DNA of 64,000 bases from assembly GCA_963851095.1 (NCBI GenBank), contig CAWKOX010000008.1, positions 62,001-126,000 on the forward strand, read 5' to 3'. The translations under genes were made by a program, and so were the position numbers. The notes beneath the pieces were generated by a model. It was not told the origin of the DNA and did not search any database. It was given only the letters and a program-made list of their open reading frames with translations. Shown here one piece after another: positions 19,404 through 28,413 of this stretch. Each line of letters opens with the position of its first letter. Positions within the stretch are counted from its first letter, which is position 1. Source of the stretch: Oleispira sp963851095 (GTDB lineage Bacteria; Pseudomonadota; Gammaproteobacteria; Pseudomonadales; Oceanobacteraceae).

Positions 19404-19546
19404 ACAATTCGAAAAATGTCGCTCTTTCATAGATTTTTGACGACTAATACTGACTATCATCGACCGCGAGGTTTACTTTTAGAGTGTTATCAGTAGGATG
19501 TTGCCGAAAGCTAAATTCCAATCATAAAAAATAGCACGCACATTTC

Positions 19547-20615
19547 ATGAACAGCCTAACTCACAATAATGCTCAGCGCCCATTACAAACAGCGCTAGGA
19601 AATGCCGTAAATCGCTACTTCCAAGAAAATAATATAGCCAAGACTGGCAATACCGAACTCTATCGCAAAGCCGCTATTATCTTGTTTATGCACATTACTT
19701 CCTTTGCGTGCTTCTTCCTACTAGCAGAGCCTTATACTTGGCTAGCATGGGCGATTTCATGGCTTCACCACGGCATTGATCGGCTTTAACATCATGCACG
19801 ATGGTGCCCACGGCAGCTTCACCAAAAATAAAACCATTAATTCAATCGCAGCCCATACGTTTAACGTAATCGGTAGCAATGCATTTTATTGGAAGCAAAA
19901 ACACAATTTAAACCATCATCCATATACCAACGTCGCCAGTGCGGATGAAGATATTGAAGCCTTTGGTTTACTACGCATGAGCCCTGACAAACCTCGTTAT
20001 TGGTTTCATCGCTGGCAGCATATTTATGTTTGGGCGCTGTATCCCCTTACTAGCTTGTTTTGGTTTTTTGTATTGGACTTTCTCGCTTACTTTAATCAAA
20101 AAATCAGTGAGCAAGACTTCTCACAAAAGTACCAAGTAAAAGACTCGATTGTTTTTTGGCTAAGCAAAGCTTTTTATATCAGTCTCTACCTAATCATTCC
20201 TAGCTACTTTTTAGGCTGGCAGACCGTACTTATTGGTTTTTTATGTTTGCATGCAGTGATGGGCGTTTTATTTGCCGTAGTATTTCAATTGGCTCACGTG
20301 GTTGATAAAACAGAATTTCCTCAGCCAGACGAACACGGCAATTTGCCTTATGAGTGGGCTGCACATCAACTGGCGACTACTGCGGACTTTGCCCCTAACA
20401 GTAAGTTAACAACCTGGTGCGTAGGCGGCTTAAACTTTCAGGTTGAGCATCACCTATTCCCTAGAATTAGTCATACTCACTACCCTAAATTGCATAAAAT
20501 CGTGCGCGAAGTCTGCGCGGAGAATGATGTTCTTCACCGCCAATATCCAACCGTTCGTGAAGCCATTGTGGGCCATATCAAACATTTAAAAGAAATGGGG
20601 CGCGCATCGTCTTAA
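19547..20615 (+). pseudogene. Fatty acid desaturase, frameshifted
   Basis: Two adjacent frames (19547-19789 and 19776-20615) together make a membrane fatty acid desaturase of about 355 residues. The frame breaks near 19757-19761: the upstream frame runs into WLHHGIDRL and stops, while the next frame gives GFTTALIGFNIMHDGAHGSF. All three histidine boxes are in the downstream part: HDGAHGSF, HNLNHH and QVEHHLFP, the last typical of the linoleoyl-CoA/delta-6 type. The net change is +1 or -2 nt. This may be a true pseudogene or a sequence error; without the shift the enzyme would be complete. Confidence 0.85.
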
Positions 20616-20712
20616 GTGCGGCGCAGCTCATTCTTTTTAAGCCGAGTATTGATAAGCCACGCCAAGCAGCTTATCTTAGCGGCCATTTATTCAAAATCCT
20701 AGGTAGCTGTTT

Positions 20713-21219
20713 ATGGAATATCCGCAATTTTTAGTGATTGACGCTAGCTCTTACGAGCTAGACGGACACCCCATTGCAATTGCTTGGTCGTTAACCGACG
20801 GTACGATTAAAAGCACACTGATTCAGCCAGAAGAAAATTGGCACGAATGGGATGCAGGCCTAGAAGATCTGCATGGCATGACGCAAGAGATATTAATTCA
20901 GTCGGGTGAGCCAGTCTGGGAAGCGGTAAAAGAATTTGAGTTTGACTGCGAAAACTCCTATTACCTAGTACAAGACTCAGAACGTACGATGGAACTGCTA
21001 GAACGCATGTACGACGCCTACGATAAAGAACCCGGCGCCGACTTAATAGGCATGCACGAATGGCACCCAAGCGACACCGAAGAACGCTACCAGCTTATGG
21101 AAGACCTTCGCAGCGATCTAGAACTAAACCCTCACCGCTGCGAAGACAACGTTCGCCTCATGCTAGAAATGTGGGCTCGCGTGAACGATGCGAAGCATCG
21201 CAGCCCAGCGAGCGACTAG
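20713..21219 (+). CDS. Degenerate exonuclease-like protein
   Basis: A 168-residue protein. The first 75 residues follow the DnaQ/RNase H-like exonuclease pattern (FLVIDASSYELDGHPIAIAW, then LEDLHGMTQEIL in the ExoII-HGI position). However, the expected D-x-E of ExoI reads D-A-S, so a catalytic Glu is missing. The C-terminal half is acidic and helical. It is probably a non-catalytic or regulatory member; no function can be assigned. Its last five codons and stop lie inside a 45-bp-period tandem repeat. Confidence 0.6.
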   Translation: MEYPQFLVIDASSYELDGHPIAIAWSLTDGTIKSTLIQPEENWHEWDAGLEDLHGMTQEILIQSGEPVWEAVKEFEFDCENSYYLVQDSERTMELLERMYDAYDKEPGADLIGMHEWHPSDTEERYQLMEDLRSDLELNPHRCEDNVRLMLEMWARVNDAKHRSPASD

Positions 21220-21287
21220 CACGAAGTGATAGGCCGGAAACGCGACAGCCCAGCGAGCGACTAGCACGAAGTGATAGGCCGGAAACG
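21201..21287. repeat. Two-copy 42-bp tandem repeat
   Basis: The unit beginning CAGCCCAGCGAGCGACTAGC and ending GGCCGGAAACG occurs at 21201-21242 and 21246-21287, identical in both with a CGA spacer. The first copy encodes the C-terminus of the upstream protein. It is GC-rich compared with its surroundings and may belong to a dispersed intergenic repeat family. Confidence 0.8.
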
Positions 21288-21308
21288 GACGGCATAACAA
21301 AGAAAGAA

Positions 21309-22016
21309 TTACCAATCCATCAATTCTTTCACAAACGGCTTAGTAAGCTTACGCTGAGCCGATAGTGACGCTTGATCAAGATCTGATAACAAATCAAACA
21401 ACCCTGCCATATCTCGAGGACCACGGGTTAAAATATACCGTGCAACCTCTTCACTCATATTCAAACCCCGAACACGAGCACGCAATAGCAGCGCTTTTAA
21501 CTTATCCTCATCTTCTAACGCTTCCAGCTGATAGGTAATACCCCAGCTTAAGCGCGAGGTTAAATCCGGCAATAAAATACCGTTATTACGTGGGCCCTCT
21601 TTTGCCGCGACTAGCATGCAAGTTCCGGTATCACGCAAGCGGTTAAATAGGTGGAATAACGCTTCTTCCCACTCGGGCTTACCTGCAATCGCTTCAATAT
21701 TATCTAAAGCAACCAACTGTAAAACTTCCAAATCTTCAAATACCGAAGGGTCGTAAGCAACCAGTTCATCCAACGGCAAATAAACCGCCTTATGGCCTAA
21801 ACCTTCAGCGTAATGACAAGCAGCCTGAAGTAAATGACTGCAACCGACACCATTAGCGCCCCATAAATAAATAAACGGCTCACCACTTTCGCGCCATTGA
21901 TCTTGAATCGAATAAACAACCTGCGCGTTTGGGCCAGCAAAATAATTCGCAAAACGCGCATCGTCTCTTACCGAGACCGATAACGTTAACTGCTGCGCTT
22001 GGGCTTCAATAACCAT
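21309..22016 (-). CDS. hda: DnaA-homologue regulatory inactivator Hda
   Basis: A 235-residue AAA+ protein homologous to DnaA domain III. The P-loop region LWGANGVGCSHLLQAAC (52-67) lacks the usual Lys, as in Hda. The sensor/box VII region includes GITYQLEALEDEDKLKALLLRA, and the start has the AQQLTLSVSVRDDARFANYF segment including a QLTLSV clamp-binding motif. With the DNA-loaded beta clamp it stimulates hydrolysis of DnaA-ATP. It lies downstream of the DUF2066 gene, 18 bp away, as in Pseudomonas. Confidence 0.92.
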   Translation of the reverse strand: MVIEAQAQQLTLSVSVRDDARFANYFAGPNAQVVYSIQDQWRESGEPFIYLWGANGVGCSHLLQAACHYAEGLGHKAVYLPLDELVAYDPSVFEDLEVLQLVALDNIEAIAGKPEWEEALFHLFNRLRDTGTCMLVAAKEGPRNNGILLPDLTSRLSWGITYQLEALEDEDKLKALLLRARVRGLNMSEEVARYILTRGPRDMAGLFDLLSDLDQASLSAQRKLTKPFVKELMDW

Positions 22017-22034
22017 TTAAAGCACTCCTAGACA

Positions 22035-23081
22035 CTACTGCGCCCACTCAAATTCTTTTTCTTGTAAACTGAATAATTTATTATCCAACTGAATAATACG
22101 CTGCACTTTTTTCCAATCGCCTTCTAGATTCAAATAGAGTTGTAGACTATCTCTATCGACCTGTGCGACCTCAACTAAACGCACCCCAGAAAGGCTTTGC
22201 AAGTACGTAATAACTTTTGAGTAATCACTAAAATCATTGACTTTTTTAACAACGATACGCAAACCTGATCGACCTTGCATGGGGTCAGATTTTATCGCGA
22301 ATTGGTCTGCAAAAAAACGACCTACTTCACTCGACGCACTTGTTAATGCCTCTAAAGGCGTTTCACCCTTGGTTGAAAGCGATAAACGACGCTCTCCTTG
22401 CAATAGTAAGCCCTCATACTGCCATATCCCTTCGGCCGACTGGATAAGCTTCCCAGCCAAAACCGCATCGGTTTGATAACGTTCAGAGGCACTCTCAATG
22501 GAATCATTTATCAGCCACCAAAGCTGATTTAAAGACAGTGCCGACTGATCCTCAAGATCATCTAAAGGCCATAATACCGGTAAACCACGATCGCTGAATG
22601 CCGACTCTAAGCGGGTTTTCCACTCCGGGGCTTGTTCAGATACTAATAAACGACCACCATCAAGCGCTTGGGTCGCTGACTGTGAATCTAAATTTGAAGC
22701 GTCTATCGCTAACCAATTTAGTAATAGTGGTCGGTTCTCACCCCACATGGGCGCATGAGCACGTCGTAATAAAGGCACTAATAAGGCTTTACTAAACCAG
22801 GTTTGCAAATACGTTTGCCCATCAATACCATCTTGTTGATAGCTAAACCCCTGCATATAACGCAAAGCATTTTTGCTCGCATCCAATAATGTTGGATTTT
22901 CCAGTACTTCTGGGTAACCAGAAACCTTGATCAATAACTGCTGAAAGGCCAGCTGCACACCTAATTTACGACTTTGCTCACTCTGATCTTCTACCGGTAC
23001 ATTAACGCGATAAAGATCAGTTACATTGACAGCAAACGCATTAAGACTGAATGAACACAAACATAAGATGATAAAACGCAC
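22035..23081 (-). CDS. DUF2066 domain-containing exported protein
   Basis: 348 residues from a GTG at 23081, chosen because an AGGGA site is 6 nt upstream and a signal peptide (RFIILCLCSFSLNAFA) begins there; longer in-frame starts up to 23213 add an implausible N-terminus. The mature part opens VTDLYRVNVPVEDQSEQSR, the DUF2066 hallmark. Its position between hda and purM is conserved in pseudomonads and relatives. The molecular function is unknown; an envelope location is inferred from the signal peptide. Confidence 0.85.
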   Translation of the reverse strand: MRFIILCLCSFSLNAFAVNVTDLYRVNVPVEDQSEQSRKLGVQLAFQQLLIKVSGYPEVLENPTLLDASKNALRYMQGFSYQQDGIDGQTYLQTWFSKALLVPLLRRAHAPMWGENRPLLLNWLAIDASNLDSQSATQALDGGRLLVSEQAPEWKTRLESAFSDRGLPVLWPLDDLEDQSALSLNQLWWLINDSIESASERYQTDAVLAGKLIQSAEGIWQYEGLLLQGERRLSLSTKGETPLEALTSASSEVGRFFADQFAIKSDPMQGRSGLRIVVKKVNDFSDYSKVITYLQSLSGVRLVEVAQVDRDSLQLYLNLEGDWKKVQRIIQLDNKLFSLQEKEFEWAQ

Positions 23082-23315
23082 ACATAATCCCTGCTTTGAG
23101 TGGAATAACAAAGGCGCTATTGTGCCACTCCCTACCCGTATGAGCCAGTCAAACCACCATTCCAATCGAATAGCCACATAATTACTACACAATATCCGTG
23201 CACCCAAGCGCACAAAGAGGTAGAATATGCCGCCTAAAATTTTTACATTTAGTTAACATTTAGCCCTTATGCTAATGAACTAAATGACACACAGCGAACG
23301 ACGAGACGTAGACTG

Positions 23316-24374
23316 ATGAGTGATCAAAAATCCCTAAGTTACAAAGATGCTGGCGTAGACATTGAAGCCGGTAATGCCCTAGTTGAACGAATCAAAGGGG
23401 TAGCAAAACGTACTCGCCGTCCTGAAGTAATGACTGGCCTAGGTGGATTCGCGTCTTTATTCGAATTGCCACAAGGTTACAAGCAGCCAGTATTGGTTTC
23501 TGGAACAGACGGCGTGGGTACTAAACTGCGTCTAGCCATGGACATCGGCAAGCACGATACCATTGGTATCGACCTCGTTGCCATGTGCGTTAACGACTTG
23601 ATCGTTGGTGGAGCTGAACCTTTATTCTTTCTAGATTATTATGCAACGGGCAAGCTAAACGTTGATATCGCAGCAGACGTTGTTAGCGGCATCGGCGATG
23701 GTTGTGAGCTGTCAGGTATTTCTCTGGTTGGCGGCGAAACCGCTGAAATGCCAGGTATGTACGAAGGCGAAGACTACGATCTAGCCGGTTTCTGCGTCGG
23801 TATCGCAGAAAAAGAAGACATCATCGATGGTTCAAAAGTCGCCACTGGCGATACAATAATCGCACTTGCGTCTTCTGGCCCACACTCTAACGGTTACTCA
23901 TTGATCCGTAAAATTCTTGAAGTCTCAAACGCTGACTTAGACCAAGACCTCGGCGGCCAATCGTTGAAAGATGCATTAATTGCACCGACCAATATCTACG
24001 TTAAATCAGTCCTTAAATTGATTAACGCAAGTGAAGTACACACACTTTGCCACATTACGGGCGGCGGCTTCCAAGAAAACATCCCTCGCGTCTTACCAGA
24101 AACCGCCAAAGCGGTAATCAATACTAAGAGCTGGGATCTTCCACCGGTATTTAAATGGTTACAAGAGAAAGGCAACGTTGATGCTTTCGAAATGTACCGC
24201 ACCTTTAACTGTGGTGTAGGCATGATTGCCTGCGTGCCTGCAGAGAAAGCCGATGCAGCCATTGCACTATTAAACGCAGAAGGCGAACAAGCTTGGATCA
24301 TTGGCCACATCGAAGATGCGGTTGAAGGTGAAGAGCAAGTTGAGCTTGTTGGTATTGAAAAGACAGGTCTATAA
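23316..24374 (+). CDS. purM: Phosphoribosylformylglycinamidine cyclo-ligase
   Basis: A 352-residue AIR synthetase: SLSYKDAGVDIEAGNALVERIK opening, VSGTDGVGTKLRLA nucleotide-binding block, GISLVGGETAEMPGMY and HITGGGFQENIPRVLP. It makes aminoimidazole ribotide from FGAM in purine synthesis. It is directly followed by purN (3 bp gap) and divergent from the DUF2066 gene. Confidence 0.97.
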   Translation: MSDQKSLSYKDAGVDIEAGNALVERIKGVAKRTRRPEVMTGLGGFASLFELPQGYKQPVLVSGTDGVGTKLRLAMDIGKHDTIGIDLVAMCVNDLIVGGAEPLFFLDYYATGKLNVDIAADVVSGIGDGCELSGISLVGGETAEMPGMYEGEDYDLAGFCVGIAEKEDIIDGSKVATGDTIIALASSGPHSNGYSLIRKILEVSNADLDQDLGGQSLKDALIAPTNIYVKSVLKLINASEVHTLCHITGGGFQENIPRVLPETAKAVINTKSWDLPPVFKWLQEKGNVDAFEMYRTFNCGVGMIACVPAEKADAAIALLNAEGEQAWIIGHIEDAVEGEEQVELVGIEKTGL

Positions 24375-24377
24375 GTA

Positions 24378-25052
24378 ATGCAGGCGAGTGAAGTAGAAAA
24401 ACCGCGCATTGTCATTTTAATCTCGGGCACTGGCAGCAATATGGTTGCCATTGCCGAAGCGATTCAAAAAGAAGAAACGGACTCAGGCATTGATGCTGAG
24501 ATCGTTGGTGTTATCAGTAATCGTCCTACTGCAGCAGGCTTAGAAAAAGCCCAAGCAATGGGATTGCATACCGACATCATCGATCATACGCTTTACGCCA
24601 GTCGTGACGAATTCGATCATGCCCTTATCCGTATGATCGAAGACTTAAACCCTGACGTAGTGGTGCTCGCAGGCTTCATGCGCATTTTAACCGCCGATTT
24701 TACTCGCTATTACGAAGGGCGTTTATTAAATATTCATCCTTCGCTATTGCCTAAGTATCAAGGTTTGAATACTCATCAGCGTGCCTTAGATGCGGGTGAT
24801 GATCTTCATGGCGTAACCGTGCACTTCGTAACAGAAGAGTTAGACGGAGGCCCTAATGCTATTCAAGCCATCGTTCCTATTCTTGATGTTGATAACGCAC
24901 AAAATCTTCAGCAGCGCGTTCATGTTCAAGAACACATCATTTATCCCATTGCGGTTAAATGGTTCTGTGAAGGTCGCCTTACGATGAAAGGCAACGAAGC
25001 CTTGCTGGATAATAAAGTACTTCCAGCGACAGGTGTTCAACTGCAAAGCTAA
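24378..25052 (+). CDS. purN: Phosphoribosylglycinamide formyltransferase
   Basis: A 224-residue GART with ILISGTGSNMVAI, the folate-site VVLAGFMRIL, NIHPSLLPKYQGLNTHQRAL (catalytic His and Asn) and HGVTVHFVTEELDGGP. It transfers formyl from 10-formyl-THF to GAR. It is co-transcribed with purM. The N-terminus (QASEVEKP) is slightly longer than in E. coli. Confidence 0.97.
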   Translation: MQASEVEKPRIVILISGTGSNMVAIAEAIQKEETDSGIDAEIVGVISNRPTAAGLEKAQAMGLHTDIIDHTLYASRDEFDHALIRMIEDLNPDVVVLAGFMRILTADFTRYYEGRLLNIHPSLLPKYQGLNTHQRALDAGDDLHGVTVHFVTEELDGGPNAIQAIVPILDVDNAQNLQQRVHVQEHIIYPIAVKWFCEGRLTMKGNEALLDNKVLPATGVQLQS

Positions 25053-25139
25053 TCGCTTTGCAGTTCCTTCCTCTTCTATTGTCATTTTAAACACTGTCGA
25101 TATACTGAAAGCTCTTATTGCCAGCAATCTGATTATTTC

Positions 25140-26180
25140 ATGATTTATACTCGCTTATTATTACTGCTTACAATGTCATTCAGCAGTCTTAGCTGTACAA
25201 CGTTTGCCAATCCAAATATTGAACAATCCAACTTTGAAACAACGACTCCTTTAGAGAGTACTCGTGAAAAAACAACCGCTGTAAAAACAACCGCTGTAGA
25301 AACCGCCCCTCTTGAGGTCTCGGGTAAAGAAACGTCCACGGAAGAAACGGTTTCTGTTGAAACTAGCCTTAAAGAAAACGTTATTAAAGAAGCCCTCTCT
25401 TTAGAAGCAGCGATAGAGCAAACAACAATAGAACAAACAGACTCGACAGAAGCGACTCTTAAAAAATTAACTCCCGTAAAAACCGTTATCAAAGAGCCCT
25501 CTCCTGCTAAAAGTAAGTATCCGTACCCAGAATTTACCGCTGAATACAATGCAACTTGGACCGGTGGTTGGTTTCCCATTAATGTCGATGCCAAGCGCTC
25601 ACTTAGTTATCAAGACGACGGCACCGCGACGCTAACCTTTGAAGCAGATTCTGCCATTGCAGGCTTACAAGAAATCAGTACATTTCGTTATTTAAACAGC
25701 ACGATTCAGCCGCAGCAGTATCGCTATCTGCGCACTGGTTTATTTAAAGAGCCTGATCGCAATCAAGTATTCGACTGGCAAAAAAAACAGATTATTAACG
25801 GCAATGATCAATCAACTTTTAGCGGCCATTGGAATGATTTAGTTCAAGATAATTTGAGTTACAACGTTCAAGCGAGTATCGATTTACAACAAGGTAAAAC
25901 TCAGTTCACCTATCCTGTTTTTGATCGTAATAAAATCAAAAACTTTAGTTTTCAGATGGTTGGCTTTGAGATGCTTAATACACCAGTAGGCTCGTTGCGA
26001 ACGGTTAAAATTGAACAAATTGAAAAGAAAAAAAATAAGAAGAAAACGTATATTTGGTTTGCCAAAGATTACGATTATTTGCTTGTGCGTCTTCAGCAGA
26101 CGCAAAAAGATGGCCAGACCTATCAGATTGATTTAACCACAGCTGATATCAATGGCAAAACCCTGCGCACAACAAGATAA
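25140..26180 (+). CDS. DUF3108 exported protein with low-complexity N-terminal region
   Basis: 346 residues: a signal peptide ending near TTFA, then about 95 residues of Thr/Glu/Val/Lys-rich low complexity (short repeats such as KTTAV), then the DUF3108 domain from PEFTAEYNATWTGGWFPIN to the C-terminus, ending TYQIDLTTADINGKTL. It follows purMN, as in Pseudomonas. Periplasmic, function unknown. The N-terminal insertion is not part of the family domain. Confidence 0.85.
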   Translation: MIYTRLLLLLTMSFSSLSCTTFANPNIEQSNFETTTPLESTREKTTAVKTTAVETAPLEVSGKETSTEETVSVETSLKENVIKEALSLEAAIEQTTIEQTDSTEATLKKLTPVKTVIKEPSPAKSKYPYPEFTAEYNATWTGGWFPINVDAKRSLSYQDDGTATLTFEADSAIAGLQEISTFRYLNSTIQPQQYRYLRTGLFKEPDRNQVFDWQKKQIINGNDQSTFSGHWNDLVQDNLSYNVQASIDLQQGKTQFTYPVFDRNKIKNFSFQMVGFEMLNTPVGSLRTVKIEQIEKKKNKKKTYIWFAKDYDYLLVRLQQTQKDGQTYQIDLTTADINGKTLRTTR

Positions 26181-26191
26181 GCCAATCACTT

Positions 26192-26932
26192 ATGCCACAG
26201 ACAAGCCCCGACGATTTTATTGCGCCTGCCTGTGAAGATGAGATAGAAATCATATTTCAAGATGAACATATTCTGCTCATCAACAAGCCAACAAAGCTAC
26301 TCAGTTTATCAGGTAAAAACCCTGCCAACCTAGACTCTGTTCATTATCGCTTGGTTCAAGACTTTCCTACGGCATTGATGATTCACCGCCTAGATTTAGG
26401 CACTTCTGGCATCATGCTGATTGCGCTAAACAAAGAGATTAGCCGACTTCTCAATCGACAATTCAGTGAGCGTTTAGTGAATAAAACCTACACGGCGTTA
26501 TTAGCGGGCCGGGTCGAGCAGCAATGCGGTACGATTGAGCTGCCGATTGCGAAAGGAGAGTTTCCTTATCAAGCCATCTGTTTTGAAAAGGGCAAGTCGG
26601 CTATAACCGAATATCAGGTTTTGGCTTACGAAGACTTTCATCATAGCCCTCAACCTCAAGACCCGCGTCAAGCTCAAGATAAAACTCATACACACGTTAT
26701 TAGCCGTGTTGTTTATAAGCCTCATACTGGGCGCACGCATCAGTTGCGTATTCATAGTCAGCAGTTGGGCCACCCTATCTTAGGTTGCGACTTATACACC
26801 GGCCAAGCGGGCAGCGGCTTTGAAAATAGCGAGCATATGGCAAACCGTTTAATGCTGCATGCAACTCGTCTGGAGTTTAATCACCCTGTGAGTGGTGAGC
26901 GTATTATTGCAGACTGTCCGTGCCCTTTTTGA
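26192..26932 (+). CDS. RluA-family RNA pseudouridine synthase
   Basis: A 246-residue enzyme without an S4 domain. Motif II MIHRLDLGTSGIMLIALN carries the catalytic Asp (HRLD), followed by KTYTALLAGRV, PHTGRTHQLRIHSQQLGHPILGCDLY and RLMLHATRLEF. It isomerises a uridine in rRNA or tRNA, and is closest in size to RluA and the TIGR01621 group. It lies 11 bp after the DUF3108 gene. Confidence 0.9.
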   Translation: MPQTSPDDFIAPACEDEIEIIFQDEHILLINKPTKLLSLSGKNPANLDSVHYRLVQDFPTALMIHRLDLGTSGIMLIALNKEISRLLNRQFSERLVNKTYTALLAGRVEQQCGTIELPIAKGEFPYQAICFEKGKSAITEYQVLAYEDFHHSPQPQDPRQAQDKTHTHVISRVVYKPHTGRTHQLRIHSQQLGHPILGCDLYTGQAGSGFENSEHMANRLMLHATRLEFNHPVSGERIIADCPCPF

Positions 26933-27077
26933 GCGGATTCGATTGCTGAAACAGTCTTTTCAACAGCCTTTCTTAAAAGGGGCTTTACTCTCTAGGCCCA
27001 TTCTTTTCTAATAGACGGTTATTAGATCATTCTTAAAAACAACTTAACTCTATTTAATTAAATACCAGGAGAAAATC

Positions 27078-28205
27078 ATGGCCGGTTTATTACCCGATGT
27101 AGATCCAGCAGGGTTATTAGAATATTCAGTTGTCTTTACCGACCGCTCTCTTAACCACATGTCTCAAGCCTTCCAAGGCGTGATGAACGACATTTCTAGC
27201 AACCTAAAAGACGTATACAACGCAGACGCAACGGTTGTTGTTCCTGGCGGCGGTACTTACGGCATGGAAGCGGTTGCTCGTCAATTTGCTCAAGACAAAA
27301 AATGCTTAGTGATTCGTAACGGTTGGTTCAGCTACCGCTGGACGCAAATCTTCGAAATGGGCAACATCCCATCCGACAGCATCGTAATGAAAGCGCGTCG
27401 CATCGAAGAAGGCCCACAAGCGCCATTCGCACCGGCACCGATTGAAGAAGTTGTTGCAACGATTTTGAGCGAGAAGCCACAAATGGTTTTCGCACCACAC
27501 GTTGAAACGGCTTCTGGCATGATCTTGCCAAACGACTATTTGAAAGCCGTGGCTGAAGCCGTTCATGCTGTTGGGGGTTTGTTCGTATTAGATTGCGTCG
27601 CTTCTGGTACGGTCTGGGTTGATATGAAAGATGTGGGTATCGACATTTTAATCAGCGCACCGCAAAAAGGCTGGAGTGCTTCCCCTTGCGCCGCATTGGT
27701 TATGCTAAATGCAGATGCTTTGGCTGAAATGGAAAAAACCACCAGCTCTAGCTTTGCCTGCAACTTGAAGCAGTGGCACGGCATTATGCAAGCCTACGAA
27801 AATGGCGGCCATGCATACCACGCAACTCTACCGACTGACGCGCTAACAAAGTTCCGTGACGCGATGCTAGAAACCAAAGCATACGGTTTTGATAAAGTAT
27901 GCGCTGAGCAAATTGAGCTAGGCCAAAAAGTACGTGCGTTGTTAGAAAGCAAAGGCATTAAGAGTGTTGCCGCTGAAGGCTTTAAAGCTCCAGGCGTTGT
28001 GGTTAACTACACCACCGACGGCGACATGCAAAACGGTAAGAAGTTTGCGGCTCAAGGCATGCAAGCGGCTGCTGGCGTTCCATTGCAGTGTGACGAAGGC
28101 GATGACTACAAAACATTCCGTTTAGGTTTGTTCGGTTTAGACAAGTTGCACAACATTGATCGTACTGTTGCTAACTTAGAATCTGTTTTAGATCAGATTC
28201 TTTAA
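27078..28205 (+). CDS. Class V aminotransferase (serine-pyruvate/alanine-glyoxylate type)
   Basis: A 375-residue fold-type I PLP enzyme: phosphate-binding GGGTYGMEAV near 57-66, PLP-ring Asp172 in FVLDCVASG, and Schiff-base Lys197 in ISAPQKGWSASPCAAL. An AGGAG site precedes the ATG. The probable reaction is transamination of a small amino acid with glyoxylate or pyruvate; the substrate is not readable from the sequence. A long inverted-repeat element follows the stop. Confidence 0.87.
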   Translation: MAGLLPDVDPAGLLEYSVVFTDRSLNHMSQAFQGVMNDISSNLKDVYNADATVVVPGGGTYGMEAVARQFAQDKKCLVIRNGWFSYRWTQIFEMGNIPSDSIVMKARRIEEGPQAPFAPAPIEEVVATILSEKPQMVFAPHVETASGMILPNDYLKAVAEAVHAVGGLFVLDCVASGTVWVDMKDVGIDILISAPQKGWSASPCAALVMLNADALAEMEKTTSSSFACNLKQWHGIMQAYENGGHAYHATLPTDALTKFRDAMLETKAYGFDKVCAEQIELGQKVRALLESKGIKSVAAEGFKAPGVVVNYTTDGDMQNGKKFAAQGMQAAAGVPLQCDEGDDYKTFRLGLFGLDKLHNIDRTVANLESVLDQIL

Positions 28206-28222
28206 GCTTCTATTTAGAAGCC

Positions 28223-28354
28223 GGTTTTGCTTATTATCGCTGCTGGGTGTGACATTCCACGGCACGCCGTAAATACGGTCCCTGTAGGCTCGGCCTCCCC
28301 ATCCATGGGGAGGGACGGCCTCAAATGTCACACCCAGCAGCGATACGCAAAACC
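28223..28354. repeat. 132-bp inverted-repeat (cruciform/MITE-like) element
   Basis: Outer arms GGTTTTGC/GCAAAACC (28223-28230, 28347-28354) and a perfect 19-bp inner pair starting CGCTGCTGGGTGTGACATT (28238-28256) matching 28324-28342. Inside, TCCCCAT/ATGGGGA and GTCCC/GGGAC arms pair again. It encodes nothing. It could end the aminotransferase transcript or be a non-autonomous repeat with copies elsewhere. Confidence 0.75.
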
Positions 28355-28413
28355 TACGCTTCCCTAGACTCAAACTCTTCGACAGAACTATTTCAATAAA
28401 TGCTTAAACCCAA

